A DNA stretch of 64,000 bases from Stackebrandtia albiflava (GTDB lineage: Bacteria; Actinomycetota; Actinomycetes; Mycobacteriales; Micromonosporaceae): positions 186,001-250,000 of the forward strand of contig NZ_VLLL01000006.1 of the NCBI RefSeq assembly GCF_007994225.1, given 5' to 3'. Positions 8,186 through 17,070 of this stretch are shown here, piece after piece (the stretch's first letter is position 1; every line of letters begins with the position of its first letter). A program made the translations under genes and the position numbers. Below the pieces are notes generated by a model. It did not search any database. It was not told the DNA's origin and worked only from the letters and a program-made list of their open reading frames with translations.

Positions 8186-9121
8186 TCAGCTCTCGATCGC
8201 GGTGACGTAACGTTCCGCGTCCAGCGCCGCGGCGCAGCCGGTGCCGGCCGCGGTGATGGCCTGCTGGTACGTGTGGTCCACCAGGTCGCCCGCGGCGAAC
8301 ACGCCCGGGAGGCTGGTACGGGTGCTGGGGGCCTCCACGAGGACGTAACCGCCCTCGTCAGTGTCGACCTGCTCCGAGAACAGCCCGCTGCGCGGGTCGT
8401 GCCCGATGGCGACGAACACACCCGTGACCGGTACGGTCTCGCTCTCACCGGTGACGGTGTCGCGCAGCCGGACGCCCGAGACCTTGCCCTCGCCGAGGAC
8501 CTCGTCGACGACGCTGTTCCAGCGGACCTTGATCTTCGGGTTCGCCAGGGCGCGGTCGGCCATGATCTTGCTGGCCCGGAACTCGTCGCGGCGGTGCACG
8601 ATCGTCACCGACTCGGCGAACTTGGTCAGGAACGTGGCCTCCTCCATCGCGGAGTCGCCGCCGCCGACCACGACGATGTCCTGGCCCTTGAAGAAGAACC
8701 CGTCACAGGTGGCGCACGCCGAGACGCCGTGTCCCAGCAGTTCCTTCTCGCCGGGCACGCCGAGCGGACGCCAGGCCGAACCGGTGGCCAGGATGACGGC
8801 GTGGGCCTTGAAGACGGTGTCACCGACCCAGACGGTCTTGACGTCGCCGGTGAGTTCGACCTTGGTCACGTCGTCGGTCAGCAGCTCCGCACCGAACCGT
8901 TCCGCCTGCTTACGCATGTTGTCCATGAGGTCCGGCCCCATGATGCCGTCGGCGAAACCGGGGAAGTTCTCCACGTCGGTCGTGGTCATCAACGCGCCAC
9001 CCGATTCGGCCCCCTCGATCACCAGCGGGCGCAGGTTCGCGCGGGCGGTGTAGAGCGCGGCCGTGTACCCGGCCGGGCCCGAACCAATGATGATCACGTT
9101 GCGGATCTCGGTCACTGACAT
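8186..9121 (-). CDS. trxB: Thioredoxin-disulfide reductase
   Basis: A 311-residue FAD/NADPH enzyme that passes electrons from NADPH to thioredoxin. It shows the FAD loop GSGPAG (13-18), the redox pair C136-A-T-C139, the NADPH loop GGGDSAM, and a C-terminal [13 protein letters not shown] flavin motif. AAGGAG lies only one base before the ATG at 9121 but seven before the GTG at 9115, so translation may begin with the GTG codon (VTEIRN). It sits downstream of sigM and its anti-sigma gene, as in other actinobacteria where SigM or SigR controls disulfide-stress genes. Confidence 0.95.
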   Translation of the reverse strand: MSVTEIRNVIIIGSGPAGYTAALYTARANLRPLVIEGAESGGALMTTTDVENFPGFADGIMGPDLMDNMRKQAERFGAELLTDDVTKVELTGDVKTVWVGDTVFKAHAVILATGSAWRPLGVPGEKELLGHGVSACATCDGFFFKGQDIVVVGGGDSAMEEATFLTKFAESVTIVHRRDEFRASKIMADRALANPKIKVRWNSVVDEVLGEGKVSGVRLRDTVTGESETVPVTGVFVAIGHDPRSGLFSEQVDTDEGGYVLVEAPSTRTSLPGVFAAGDLVDHTYQQAITAAGTGCAAALDAERYVTAIES

Positions 9122-9262
9122 GCTCCTTAGCGTGCTGGCGCGGTGCGTCGCCATCGTCAACGTCATGGTACGGACGGGCATTCCGGGGCGCGGCCCACGC
9201 CACCGTGATTGTGAACGCACCACACCGGCGCCGCGGCCGGTGCGAGGGAGCGCGGTTCCCGG

Positions 9263-9997
9263 TCAGGCGAACGACTGCGAGTGGTAGAGGTCGAGCGTGC
9301 CGTCGGCGCAGCCCGGCCCCTGCGCGGCGATCGTGCCGCCGCCGGTCACGGAGGAGACGACGACCACGACGGCGGGGGAGTCCTCGAAGGTGCCGAAGTC
9401 CACGGCCACGGCGGTCCCACCGAAGTAGCGTTCCACGGCGGAGACACAACCGGTCAACGCGTCCGGGTCGGCGGCGATCACCTGCAGGCCGGGGTCGAGG
9501 CCCTTGACCGAGACGTCGCCGGTCGCGGCCAGCGCGAACTCCATGTCCTGCCCGGGGGCGTAGTCGTGGCCCGAGTAGGTGACCACGTAGCCGGGCTCGC
9601 CCTGCGTGCCGAGCGGGGTGTCCTCACCGCCCTCCGGTGCGCCCGCCTCCGGCTCGGACGCGGCGGACTCCTCCCGTTCGAGGGCGGGCTCGGCCGCGTC
9701 CTCCGCGCCGCCGGTCTGCAACGGCTGGGTCGCCAGGAACAGTGCCGCGACGATGACGGCCGTACCGGTGCCGGCGGCCGAGGCCAGTGCGAGGCGTCGC
9801 CGCCACCACGGGCGGGGACGCGCGGGCGCGGGCCGGTCGGTCTGCGGCGCCTCCAGCGGCGGCAGCTCCGCCAGCACCCTGTCGAGCCGGTCGGCCACGG
9901 CGGTGGGCAGTGCCTCGTAGTCGGCCGAGGCGGCGGCCAACCGGTCGCGGAGGCGGGCGTCCCGGCCGTCGGGTGGTGGTGTCACCGGCGTGGTCAT
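9263..9997 (-). CDS. Membrane anti-sigma factor partner of SigM
   Basis: A 244-residue protein with a polar N-terminal domain (1-85), one transmembrane helix near 92-114 after the basic PWWRRRLALAS, a Glu/Ala/Gly-rich linker, and an extracytoplasmic domain with one Cys pair (about residues 193 and 233). The ATG overlaps the sigM stop by four bases, so the products are made together. This is the usual layout of an anti-sigma factor that holds an ECF sigma at the membrane. I see no HxxxCxxC zinc motif, so it is not of the ZAS type. Function is inferred from position and topology. Confidence 0.7.
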   Translation of the reverse strand: MTTPVTPPPDGRDARLRDRLAAASADYEALPTAVADRLDRVLAELPPLEAPQTDRPAPARPRPWWRRRLALASAAGTGTAVIVAALFLATQPLQTGGAEDAAEPALEREESAASEPEAGAPEGGEDTPLGTQGEPGYVVTYSGHDYAPGQDMEFALAATGDVSVKGLDPGLQVIAADPDALTGCVSAVERYFGGTAVAVDFGTFEDSPAVVVVVSSVTGGGTIAAQGPGCADGTLDLYHSQSFA

Positions 9998-10626
9998 CTC
10001 GTCCCCTCCTCTCCGGTTCGGGCGGTCCCCTGGCGCGAGTCGGTACGCCCCGTGGATGGGACGGCACCGGTGCCGGGCCGGTTCCCCGGTTCCGCCAGCA
10101 AAGCGGCCAGTTGTGACCGGGCTCTCGACGCGCGGCTCTTGACGGTGCCGGTGGGGATCTCCAGGATCGCCGCGACGTCGGCCACCGGGTAACCCAGCAT
10201 GTCCACGTACACCACCACCGCGCGGTGTTCGAAGCTGAGCCGGGCCAGCGCGTCCCGTACCGCGAGGACGTCGGCCTGGTCCGGTCTGCCCTCCGGCGGC
10301 GCCGGTTCCGGCAGCCGGTCCGACATGGGTATGGCGGGTCTGGCCTGCCGGCGCCGGATCCGGTCCAGGCAGGCGTTGACCACGATGCGGTGCAGCCAGG
10401 TGGTGACGGCGGCGTCGCCCCGGAACTTGGCCGCCGACCGGTACGCGTTCACCATGGCGTCCTGCAACGCGTCGGCGGCCTCCTCGGGGTCGGAGAGGGT
10501 GCGCAGCGCCACCGCCCACAGCCGCTCCCGGTGACGCCGGAACAGTTCGCCGAACGCGTCCCGGTCACCGTCGATCACGTGCCGGCGCAGCAGCTCCGGA
10601 TCGGACAGCGACTCCAAGTCGTTCAT
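9994..10626 (-). CDS. sigM: ECF RNA polymerase sigma factor, SigM type
   Basis: A 210-residue sigma-70 family protein. Region 2 is at about 12-80 (DPELLRRHVIDGDRDAFGELFRRH and DALQDAMVNAYR), region 4 at about 120-175 (LSFEHRAVVVYVDMLGYPVADVAAIL and GTVKSRASRARSQLA). A 30-residue Pro/Gly-rich tail follows. It lacks region 1 and 3, as ECF factors do. The order sigM, anti-sigma, trxB, trxA is the conserved actinobacterial arrangement. Promoter recognition cannot be predicted in detail here. It lies 13 bases downstream of the pseudokinase gene and probably belongs to the same transcript. Confidence 0.85.
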   Translation of the reverse strand: MNDLESLSDPELLRRHVIDGDRDAFGELFRRHRERLWAVALRTLSDPEEAADALQDAMVNAYRSAAKFRGDAAVTTWLHRIVVNACLDRIRRRQARPAIPMSDRLPEPAPPEGRPDQADVLAVRDALARLSFEHRAVVVYVDMLGYPVADVAAILEIPTGTVKSRASRARSQLAALLAEPGNRPGTGAVPSTGRTDSRQGTARTGEEGTR

Positions 10627-10639
10627 GGCGCACCGGACA

Positions 10640-12100
10640 TCAGCGGGCGAACACCTCGATCTCGGTGACGGTCCACTGGTACTGCTCGAATCCGAGTTCG
10701 GCCGGGACCGAGCACCACACCAGCAGGTACCTGGTCGCGGGCGCGTCGGTGACGGGGGTGAAGGTGACCGACTCCCCCGCGTCGTCCTGCGCCTCGGCGA
10801 TGACCGTCAGTTCCGGTGTGGTGCCCGGCATCCCGGGGTCACCGACGTAGACGCCGACGGTCGTGCCGGACACCGACATCCGCAGGTTGACCGTGGCGAC
10901 CTCGTGTTCCTCACCGAGGTCGATCAACAGGCCCATGCCCTCCTTGAAACCTCCCCAGTCGACCTGCTTGTAGACGCTGGTCTTCCAGGCGGTGCCGCCG
11001 TCGCCGTCGACGACGAACCCGGGGTTCTGCCGGGCGCTGTCGTCGCCGTCGTCGGGATCGACGACCGTTATCCGGTCGGGGGAGAGTTCGAGGCGGGTCG
11101 GTTCGGCGGGGGTGTCGTCCTCCTGTCCCGCCTCCTCGCCGGTCTGGTTCTGCGCGGTCTCACCGGGGTCGGTGGGCTGTTCACCGGGGATCAGCACCAT
11201 CGCGGCGATGAGTCCGGCGATCGCGAGTCCGACCAACGCGCCGGCGCCCACCAGGAGCCGCTTCCGCATCGAGCGGGGCGGCAGCGGCGGTTGCGGCCGG
11301 TCGGGATCGGGGGTCACGAGGGCGAGGGCGCCGGTGCTGTCGTCGGCGATGCGCGCCAGCCGGGACAGTTCCGTGGACAGGTCCGCCGCCGAGGGCGGCG
11401 CGATCTGCGCCGACAGCAGCTCCGAGACGAGGGTGTCGAGGCGTTCCGGGACGTCGTCGCGCACCTGCGACACCGGGAGCGGGTCGCCGCCGGCGTCGAC
11501 CGGACCGTCGGGAAGCGACACCGGGCCCGGCACGGTGCGGGGCCAGCCGCCGGTGAGAGCACAGTAGAGGGTCGCGCCGAGTGCGCGCACGTCTCCCACC
11601 TGGGTGGCGGTGGCGTCGGCACGGGGATCGGCCAACACGGCACGGTCGTCGGTGGACAGCAGCACCGTGCCCGGGTGGATGTTGCCGTGTGCGACACCGG
11701 TCGCGTGGACGGCCGCCACCGCCGCCGCCACGCACTGCACGATCTCCACGACGTCGACGACTTCCAACGCGGTCGCGGAGATCGCGTCCCGCAACGACTG
11801 TCCCTCGACCCACTCCCTGACCACGTACGCGCAGTCACCCTGGTCGACGGCGTCGTAGACGCCGACGATGTTGGGATGGTTCACCCGGCTCGCGGCCACG
11901 GCGGCGGCGAGCATCTCCTCGGCGGCGTCGCCGCCGGGGATGCGAAGCACCACAGTGACCGGACGGTTCAACAGGACGTCCATCCCGCGCCACACCTGGC
12001 GTCCCGAGGAGTCGTCGTTGATGTGCGCGGCCAGGCTGTAACGGTCGGCGAGCAGGTCTCCTATCGAAGGAGTAGCCACCCCTGCCACGTCATCCTCCAT
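10640..12100 (-). CDS. Membrane pseudokinase with C-terminal discoidin-like domain, MurJ partner
   Basis: A 486-residue protein. The N-terminal kinase fold (about 15-250) has lost the catalytic residues: the VAIK lysine is Arg53, HRD is replaced by HGN at 138-140, and DFG by DPR at 158-160. One transmembrane helix spans 282-304, followed by an acidic linker and an extracytoplasmic beta domain (about 340-486) of the F5/8 type C kind. In mycobacteria the same pseudokinase and outer domain are fused to MurJ (MviN) and bind the FHA protein FhaA when phosphorylated. Here they form a separate gene just downstream of murJ. I infer the same regulatory role in lipid II flipping. Confidence 0.85.
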   Translation of the reverse strand: MEDDVAGVATPSIGDLLADRYSLAAHINDDSSGRQVWRGMDVLLNRPVTVVLRIPGGDAAEEMLAAAVAASRVNHPNIVGVYDAVDQGDCAYVVREWVEGQSLRDAISATALEVVDVVEIVQCVAAAVAAVHATGVAHGNIHPGTVLLSTDDRAVLADPRADATATQVGDVRALGATLYCALTGGWPRTVPGPVSLPDGPVDAGGDPLPVSQVRDDVPERLDTLVSELLSAQIAPPSAADLSTELSRLARIADDSTGALALVTPDPDRPQPPLPPRSMRKRLLVGAGALVGLAIAGLIAAMVLIPGEQPTDPGETAQNQTGEEAGQEDDTPAEPTRLELSPDRITVVDPDDGDDSARQNPGFVVDGDGGTAWKTSVYKQVDWGGFKEGMGLLIDLGEEHEVATVNLRMSVSGTTVGVYVGDPGMPGTTPELTVIAEAQDDAGESVTFTPVTDAPATRYLLVWCSVPAELGFEQYQWTVTEIEVFAR

Positions 12101-12310
12101 CCGGTCGGTGCTTCGGCGTTCTTCGCCGGCGGTCTGCGACGCAGGCCGGTCTGACCGTGCCGCAGCCGGAATCCGGGCGGCACGCAGGTTTCAGAGTAGT
12201 CGGATCACGGTCGCCGCGGCCAGTCGTGTCCTCCGACCGTGCCACCGGCCCGCCGACGTCGCGATACCACCGAACGTGACGTCACCGTCGCGTTGTGGTG
12301 GTCGTGGTCG

Positions 12311-13948
12311 TCAGCGCCCGAGTTTCGCGCGCACCATCCCGGCCATGTCGGTGATCTCCGAGATGCGCAGCAGGAACGCGACCGCGAAGTACACGACCAG
12401 GATCAGCGCGCCGACCCCGGCCAGCACCCCGATGAGCACCGGCTTGCTCGCCTCCGCGCTCGGAAGCAGTTGCAGCGCACCGTAACCGGCTAGCCCGGCG
12501 ACGGCACCGGCGATCAACTGCCGGACCCAGGTCCACACGATCCGGTTCATGCCCAGCAGGCCCACCCGGCGGCGCAGGTACACCGTCGACAGGATCACCG
12601 TCACCACGAACGACAGGCCCAGGCCCCCCATCAGTCCGGCGACGACGTACTGCGGCGGCAGCAGCAGGTACGCCAGGACGCAGGCCCCGACCCGGACCGC
12701 GACGACCGGGATGTTGATCAGCGCGACGGTCTTGGCGTCGGTCATGGCGTAGAACGCGAAGGTCTGCAACTGGCTGATCGCGAACGGCAGCAACGCCAGG
12801 CCCGCGACCGCGACGATGACACCGGTGGCGGCGGCGCTCTCGAAGTCGAAGTTGGCCCAGTTGAACAGCAGCACCGACAACGGCGTGCCCAGCACGATGT
12901 ACACCGTCGTGATCGGCACCAGAGCCAGAGTGGATAGTCGGGTGCCCGAGGAGAGGTTCGCGGCCACGGCGCCGAACCGGCCCTCCGAGGCCGCCTGCGA
13001 CAACCGGGGCATGAGCGCCGTGATGATCGACACCGCGATGATGCCGTGCGCCATCATCATGATCAGGTACGCGTTGTTGTAGTTGATCGGCCCGGGGGTC
13101 GCCACACCCGGCTCGGCGTTGTCGAACGCCATGTTGGCCAACCGGATCAGCACCATCATCGCGACCTGGTTCAGGCCGACGTACAACAGGATCCAGCCGC
13201 CCAGCCGCCCGATCTCACCCAGGCCGAGATGCCGCAGGTCCCAGCGCCACCGCCACCGGAAGCCGACCTTCCGGATCGCCGGCCACAACGCGAGCGACTG
13301 CACGACGATGCCCGCGAGCGTCCCCAGGCCCAGCACCAGCACCATGTCGGTCGTGACTCTGCCACCGGTGATGGCGTCGCTGGTGGCCGCGTTCGAGGTG
13401 TACATCGCGAAGAACACCGCGCCGACCACGATGATCACGATGTTGTTGAGGATCGGCGCCCACATCGGCGCGGCGAAGTGCTCACGGGTGTTGAGCACCG
13501 CCTGGAGCAGCGCGCACAGGCCGTAGAAGAAGATCGCCGGGAGCATGAAGTAGCTCAACCGGGTGACCAGTTCGTGGTTCTCCTCGGTCGCCAGCGTCGT
13601 CAGCCACGGCGCGGCGGCGACGATGCACACCGTCGCCAGCGCCAGGAACGTCACGGCGAGCGTCAGGAGCCGCTGCGTGTACGCCTCGCCGCCGTCGAGG
13701 TCCCGGTTACGGGCCTTGACGATCAACGGGACGACGACGCTGGTCAGCACGCCGCCCATCAGCAACTCGTACAGCATCTGCGGGAAGTACTGCGCCGTTG
13801 TGTAGGCGTTGCCCAGCACCGTGGCGCCCAGCGCCGCGCCGATCACGACGTTCCGGAGGAACCCGGTGATCCGCGACACCAGGGAACCGGCGGCCATGAT
13901 CACGCCGTGGCGCGCCAGACTCGGTGGGGACGCTTTCGTCTCAGTCAC
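12311..13948 (-). CDS. murJ: Lipid II flippase MurJ (MviN)
   Basis: A 545-residue polytopic protein with about 14 transmembrane helices. It moves undecaprenyl-linked peptidoglycan precursor across the membrane. The N-terminal GSLVSRITGFLRNVVIGAALG stretch is the family signature, and cationic residues line the first helices. The GTG start at 13948 has GGAAGG seven bases upstream. It diverges from the CCA-adding enzyme, with 30 bases between the start codons. The pseudokinase that follows 210 bases downstream is its likely regulator. No unusual feature. Confidence 0.95.
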   Translation of the reverse strand: MTETKASPPSLARHGVIMAAGSLVSRITGFLRNVVIGAALGATVLGNAYTTAQYFPQMLYELLMGGVLTSVVVPLIVKARNRDLDGGEAYTQRLLTLAVTFLALATVCIVAAAPWLTTLATEENHELVTRLSYFMLPAIFFYGLCALLQAVLNTREHFAAPMWAPILNNIVIIVVGAVFFAMYTSNAATSDAITGGRVTTDMVLVLGLGTLAGIVVQSLALWPAIRKVGFRWRWRWDLRHLGLGEIGRLGGWILLYVGLNQVAMMVLIRLANMAFDNAEPGVATPGPINYNNAYLIMMMAHGIIAVSIITALMPRLSQAASEGRFGAVAANLSSGTRLSTLALVPITTVYIVLGTPLSVLLFNWANFDFESAAATGVIVAVAGLALLPFAISQLQTFAFYAMTDAKTVALINIPVVAVRVGACVLAYLLLPPQYVVAGLMGGLGLSFVVTVILSTVYLRRRVGLLGMNRIVWTWVRQLIAGAVAGLAGYGALQLLPSAEASKPVLIGVLAGVGALILVVYFAVAFLLRISEITDMAGMVRAKLGR

Positions 13949-13978
13949 GCCGACGCCTTCCGATAAGCTTTCCGATCG

Positions 13979-15397
13979 ATGTCAGACCGTATCGGAACCC
14001 GAATCACCGTCCCCCCAGTGGCCGACGCTCTCGGTGAGGTGTTCACGCGGGCGGGCCATGAGCTGCATCTGGTGGGCGGCCCCGTCCGCGACGCGATCCT
14101 GCGCCGTGGAAGCCAGGACCTCGACTTCGCCACGAGCGCGCATCCCGACCAGACCCTCGCGTTGTTGGAGGAGCACGGCACCACGACGTGGACCACCGGC
14201 CGCGCCTTCGGCACCATCGGCGCCATGTTCAGGGGCGAGCGGGTGGAGGTGACGACGTTCCGCGCCGACTCCTACGACCGGGTCGGCCGCAACCCGCAGG
14301 TCGCGTACGGCGACAACCTCACCGACGACCTGCGCCGCCGCGACTTCACCGTCAACGCCATGGCCGTGTCGCTGCCCGACCACGAGTTCAGCGACCCGTT
14401 CGACGGGATCGGCGACCTCGCCAGGCAGGTGATCCGCACACCCGGCACGCCGCAGGACTCCTTCGCGGACGACCCGCTGCGGATGCTGCGCGCGGCCAGG
14501 TTCGCGGCCCAGCTCGGATTCGAGGTGGACGGGCCGGTGCGCACCGCGATGGCCGACATGGCCGCCGACCTCGACCGGATCACCGCCGAACGGGTCCGGG
14601 ACGAGTTCGTCAAGCTGATGGGGGCCGCCGACCCGGTCCGGGGCCTGCGGCTGCTCGTGGACACCGGACTCGCCGACCGGTTCCTGCCCGAACTGCCCGC
14701 GCTGCGGATGGCGATCGACGAGCACGCCCAGCACAAGGACGTCTACGAGCACACCCTCACGGTCGTCCGCAACGCCATCGGCCTGGAGGAGGACGGCCCC
14801 GACGTCACCCTGCGGATCGCGGCACTGCTGCACGACATCGGCAAACCCGACACCAAGGGACACGGCCCGGACGGCCGGGTCACGTTCCACCACCACGAAC
14901 TCGTCGGCGCCCGCATGGCCCGCAAACGACTGCGCGCGTTGCGGTTCCCCAAGGACGACATCACCGAGATCAGTGAACTGATCGCCCTGCACCTGCGGTT
15001 CTACGGTTACGGCCGGGGCGAGTGGACCGACTCGGCGGTGCGGCGTTACGTCACCGACGCCGGTGCCTACCTGCCGAGGCTGCACAAGCTGGTCCGGTCG
15101 GACTGCACGACCCGCAACCGGCGGAAGGCGGCCAGGCTCGCCGCCGACTACGACGCCCTGGAGGAGCGCATCGCCCGCATCGCCGCCGACGAGGACCTGG
15201 CGCGGGTACGGCCCGACATCGACGGCAACGAGATCATGCGGTTGCTGGACATCCCGCCCGGCCGGATGGTGGGCGAGGCGTGGCGGCACCTCAAGGAACT
15301 GCGCCTCGAACGCGGGCCGCTGACCCGCGAGGAGGCCGAGGCCGAACTGTTCACCTGGGCGCGGGAGCACGACATCGCCGTCCCGGACCGGTCATGA
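13979..15397 (+). CDS. cca: CCA tRNA nucleotidyltransferase
   Basis: A 472-residue class II nucleotidyltransferase that adds or repairs the 3' CCA of tRNA. It has the VGGPVRDAIL motif (32-41), the metal-binding D48-L-D50, an RRDFTVNAMA motif, the RAARFAAQLGF segment, and an HD-type domain with LLHDIGKPDT. The head-to-tail HD domain suggests some phosphohydrolase activity, as in E. coli. A possible -10 (TAAGCT, 13964-13969) lies only nine bases before the ATG, so the mRNA has little or no leader. The stop overlaps the next ATG by four bases. Confidence 0.95.
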   Translation: MSDRIGTRITVPPVADALGEVFTRAGHELHLVGGPVRDAILRRGSQDLDFATSAHPDQTLALLEEHGTTTWTTGRAFGTIGAMFRGERVEVTTFRADSYDRVGRNPQVAYGDNLTDDLRRRDFTVNAMAVSLPDHEFSDPFDGIGDLARQVIRTPGTPQDSFADDPLRMLRAARFAAQLGFEVDGPVRTAMADMAADLDRITAERVRDEFVKLMGAADPVRGLRLLVDTGLADRFLPELPALRMAIDEHAQHKDVYEHTLTVVRNAIGLEEDGPDVTLRIAALLHDIGKPDTKGHGPDGRVTFHHHELVGARMARKRLRALRFPKDDITEISELIALHLRFYGYGRGEWTDSAVRRYVTDAGAYLPRLHKLVRSDCTTRNRRKAARLAADYDALEERIARIAADEDLARVRPDIDGNEIMRLLDIPPGRMVGEAWRHLKELRLERGPLTREEAEAELFTWAREHDIAVPDRS

Positions 15398-17070
15398 CGG
15401 CCGAAGCGGAACTGCGCGAAGCGCTGCGTGCGGCGGTGCCCGCGCAGGCCCCCGCCGCCGTCGCGGTGATCGGTGTCGCCGGTGAACCCGTCGCCCGCGC
15501 GGCCGTGGGCGAACTGGTCCGTTACGCCGACGCGGACGGCACCGTCGCGGCGGAACGCCCGCCGGTGCGGCCCGACTCGGTGTTCGACCTGGCGTCGCTG
15601 ACGAAACTGTTCACCACGGTCACCGCGCTGCGGCTCGTCCAGGCCGGGCGGCTCGGACTGGACCGGCCGGTCGCCGACTACCTGCCCGGATACACCGCCG
15701 CCGACACCGTCACCCTGCGCCACCTGCTGACCCACACCGCCGGGCTGCCCGCCGGTGTCCCGGTGCGGGACGTGTCCGCCGCCGACCGGCGCGACCTGGT
15801 CCTGTCGACGGCCCCGGAGACGCCCCCGGGTACGGCGCACCGGTACTCCGACGTGTCGTTCATCCTGACCGGCTGGTACCTGGAGGCCGCGACCGGCGAA
15901 CCGCTCGACCGGTTGGTGCGGCGCGAGGTCACGGCACCGCTCGGACTCGCCGACACCGGTTTCCGGCCGCCGGAGTCGGCGCGGGAACGGATCGCCGCCA
16001 CCGAGTTCAAGCCGCGCGGACTGGTCCGGGGCACCGTCCACGACGAGACGGCGCACGCGCTGGGCGGCGTGGCGGGACACGCCGGACTGTTCGGTACGGC
16101 CGACGACCTGTGGCGGTTCGGTGAGGCGCTGCGGACCCACCGGCTGCTCGACGCCGCCACGACCGGACTCATGACCCGCCGGCACGTCCACACGCCCGAC
16201 TTCGACCAGGGCCTGGGGATCCGGATCGACGACGTGGCGAACACCGGCCCGCTCACCGGCGCCGTCGGGCACACCGGGTTCACCGGGACATCCCTGGTGG
16301 TGGACTTCGCGCGCGAGACGACCGTCGCGCTGGTGACGAACCGGGTGCATCCGGTGCGCACCTTCGGTCAGGTCAATCCGGTACGGTGCGCGGTAGCCGA
16401 TATCGCCCACCGCGCGCAACGGAGGAGAAATGCTGGAACGTCCCAGGGCACCGTGGCCTTACGATTTCCTGCCCAAGGTGGCCGGATTCACCGTGGTGTC
16501 CGACGACATCCGCGACGGCGAGATGCTGGCCGACGCCCACACCTTCGACGGCGGCAACACCTCCCCGCAGTTGACCTGGTCCGGGTTCCCGGCCGAGACC
16601 CGGGGCTTCGCCGTCACCTGTTTCGACCCGGACGCGCCGACGGCGTCCGGCTGGTGGCACTGGGTACTGCTGAACCTGCCCGCCGACGTGACCAACCTGG
16701 CGACCGGTGCCGGAGAGCCGGGCGCCGAACTGCCGGGCGGTGCGTTCATGCTCCGCAACGACATGGGGCAGGCCGGTTACGGCGGTGCCGCACCCCCACC
16801 GGGCGATCACCTGCACCGTTACCTGTTCGCGGTGCACGCGCTCGACACCGACGCGCTCGACGTCCCCGCCGACGCCTCACCGGCGGTCGCGGGCTTCAAC
16901 CTGACGTTCCACACCGTCGCCCGGGCCGTGGTGACACCGGTCTACCAGCGCTGAGGCAGGGCGGCGGACCGGACTCCCGGCGGCGCGGTGTGACGCCTCG
17001 CCGCCGGGGTCTCACGTGGGCCGGTGGGGGGGTGCGCCGCCTCAATACACTCCCCGAATGCCCCGAATAG
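15394..17070 (+). CDS. Serine hydrolase of the beta-lactamase/class C family, stop codon missing
   Basis: The start overlaps the cca stop (ATGA). The enzyme fold is complete in residues 1-342: S68-L-T-K71 nucleophile motif, Y151-S-D153, and H293-T-G295, as in class C beta-lactamase, DD-peptidase and esterase relatives. No signal peptide is seen, so a cytoplasmic esterase is more likely than a secreted beta-lactamase. After about residue 342 (near 16420) the frame has no stop and continues for 215 more codons through the PEBP gene and its terminator, ending at 17070. That tail is Arg-rich and out-of-frame in character. The real protein probably ends near 16430; a lost stop codon or a sequence error is likely. 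Confidence 0.75.
   Translation: MTAEAELREALRAAVPAQAPAAVAVIGVAGEPVARAAVGELVRYADADGTVAAERPPVRPDSVFDLASLTKLFTTVTALRLVQAGRLGLDRPVADYLPGYTAADTVTLRHLLTHTAGLPAGVPVRDVSAADRRDLVLSTAPETPPGTAHRYSDVSFILTGWYLEAATGEPLDRLVRREVTAPLGLADTGFRPPESARERIAATEFKPRGLVRGTVHDETAHALGGVAGHAGLFGTADDLWRFGEALRTHRLLDAATTGLMTRRHVHTPDFDQGLGIRIDDVANTGPLTGAVGHTGFTGTSLVVDFARETTVALVTNRVHPVRTFGQVNPVRCAVADIAHRAQRRRNAGTSQGTVALRFPAQGGRIHRGVRRHPRRRDAGRRPHLRRRQHLPAVDLVRVPGRDPGLRRHLFRPGRADGVRLVALGTAEPARRRDQPGDRCRRAGRRTAGRCVHAPQRHGAGRLRRCRTPTGRSPAPLPVRGARARHRRARRPRRRLTGGRGLQPDVPHRRPGRGDTGLPALRQGGGPDSRRRGVTPRRRGLTWAGGGVRRLNTLPECPE
16430..16954 (+). CDS. YbhB/YbcL-family PEBP (Raf kinase inhibitor-like) protein
   Basis: A 174-residue protein with a strong GGAGGAG site before the ATG. 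It shows the PEBP ligand-site motifs [30 protein letters not shown] (DPD and GxxHW residues) and [18 protein letters not shown]. Bacterial YbhB-type proteins bind small anions; the physiological role is not settled. It lies wholly inside the over-extended frame of the preceding beta-lactamase-fold gene, in another phase, and has far better codon use than that frame here. Confidence 0.9.
   Translation: MLERPRAPWPYDFLPKVAGFTVVSDDIRDGEMLADAHTFDGGNTSPQLTWSGFPAETRGFAVTCFDPDAPTASGWWHWVLLNLPADVTNLATGAGEPGAELPGGAFMLRNDMGQAGYGGAAPPPGDHLHRYLFAVHALDTDALDVPADASPAVAGFNLTFHTVARAVVTPVYQR
16976..17008 (+). terminator. 10-bp hairpin after the PEBP gene
   Basis: CCCGGCGGCG at 16976-16985 pairs with CGCCGCCGGG at 16999-17008. 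It lies 21 bases after the PEBP stop. The beta-lactamase frame runs through it, which argues that the long frame is not a true gene end. Confidence 0.7.
17046..17051 (+). promoter_or_regulatory. -10 element of the phospholipase D gene (TACACT)
   Basis: TACACT lies exactly six bases before the ATG at 17058. It therefore supports that start and a leaderless mRNA. No good -35 is seen. Confidence 0.5.
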
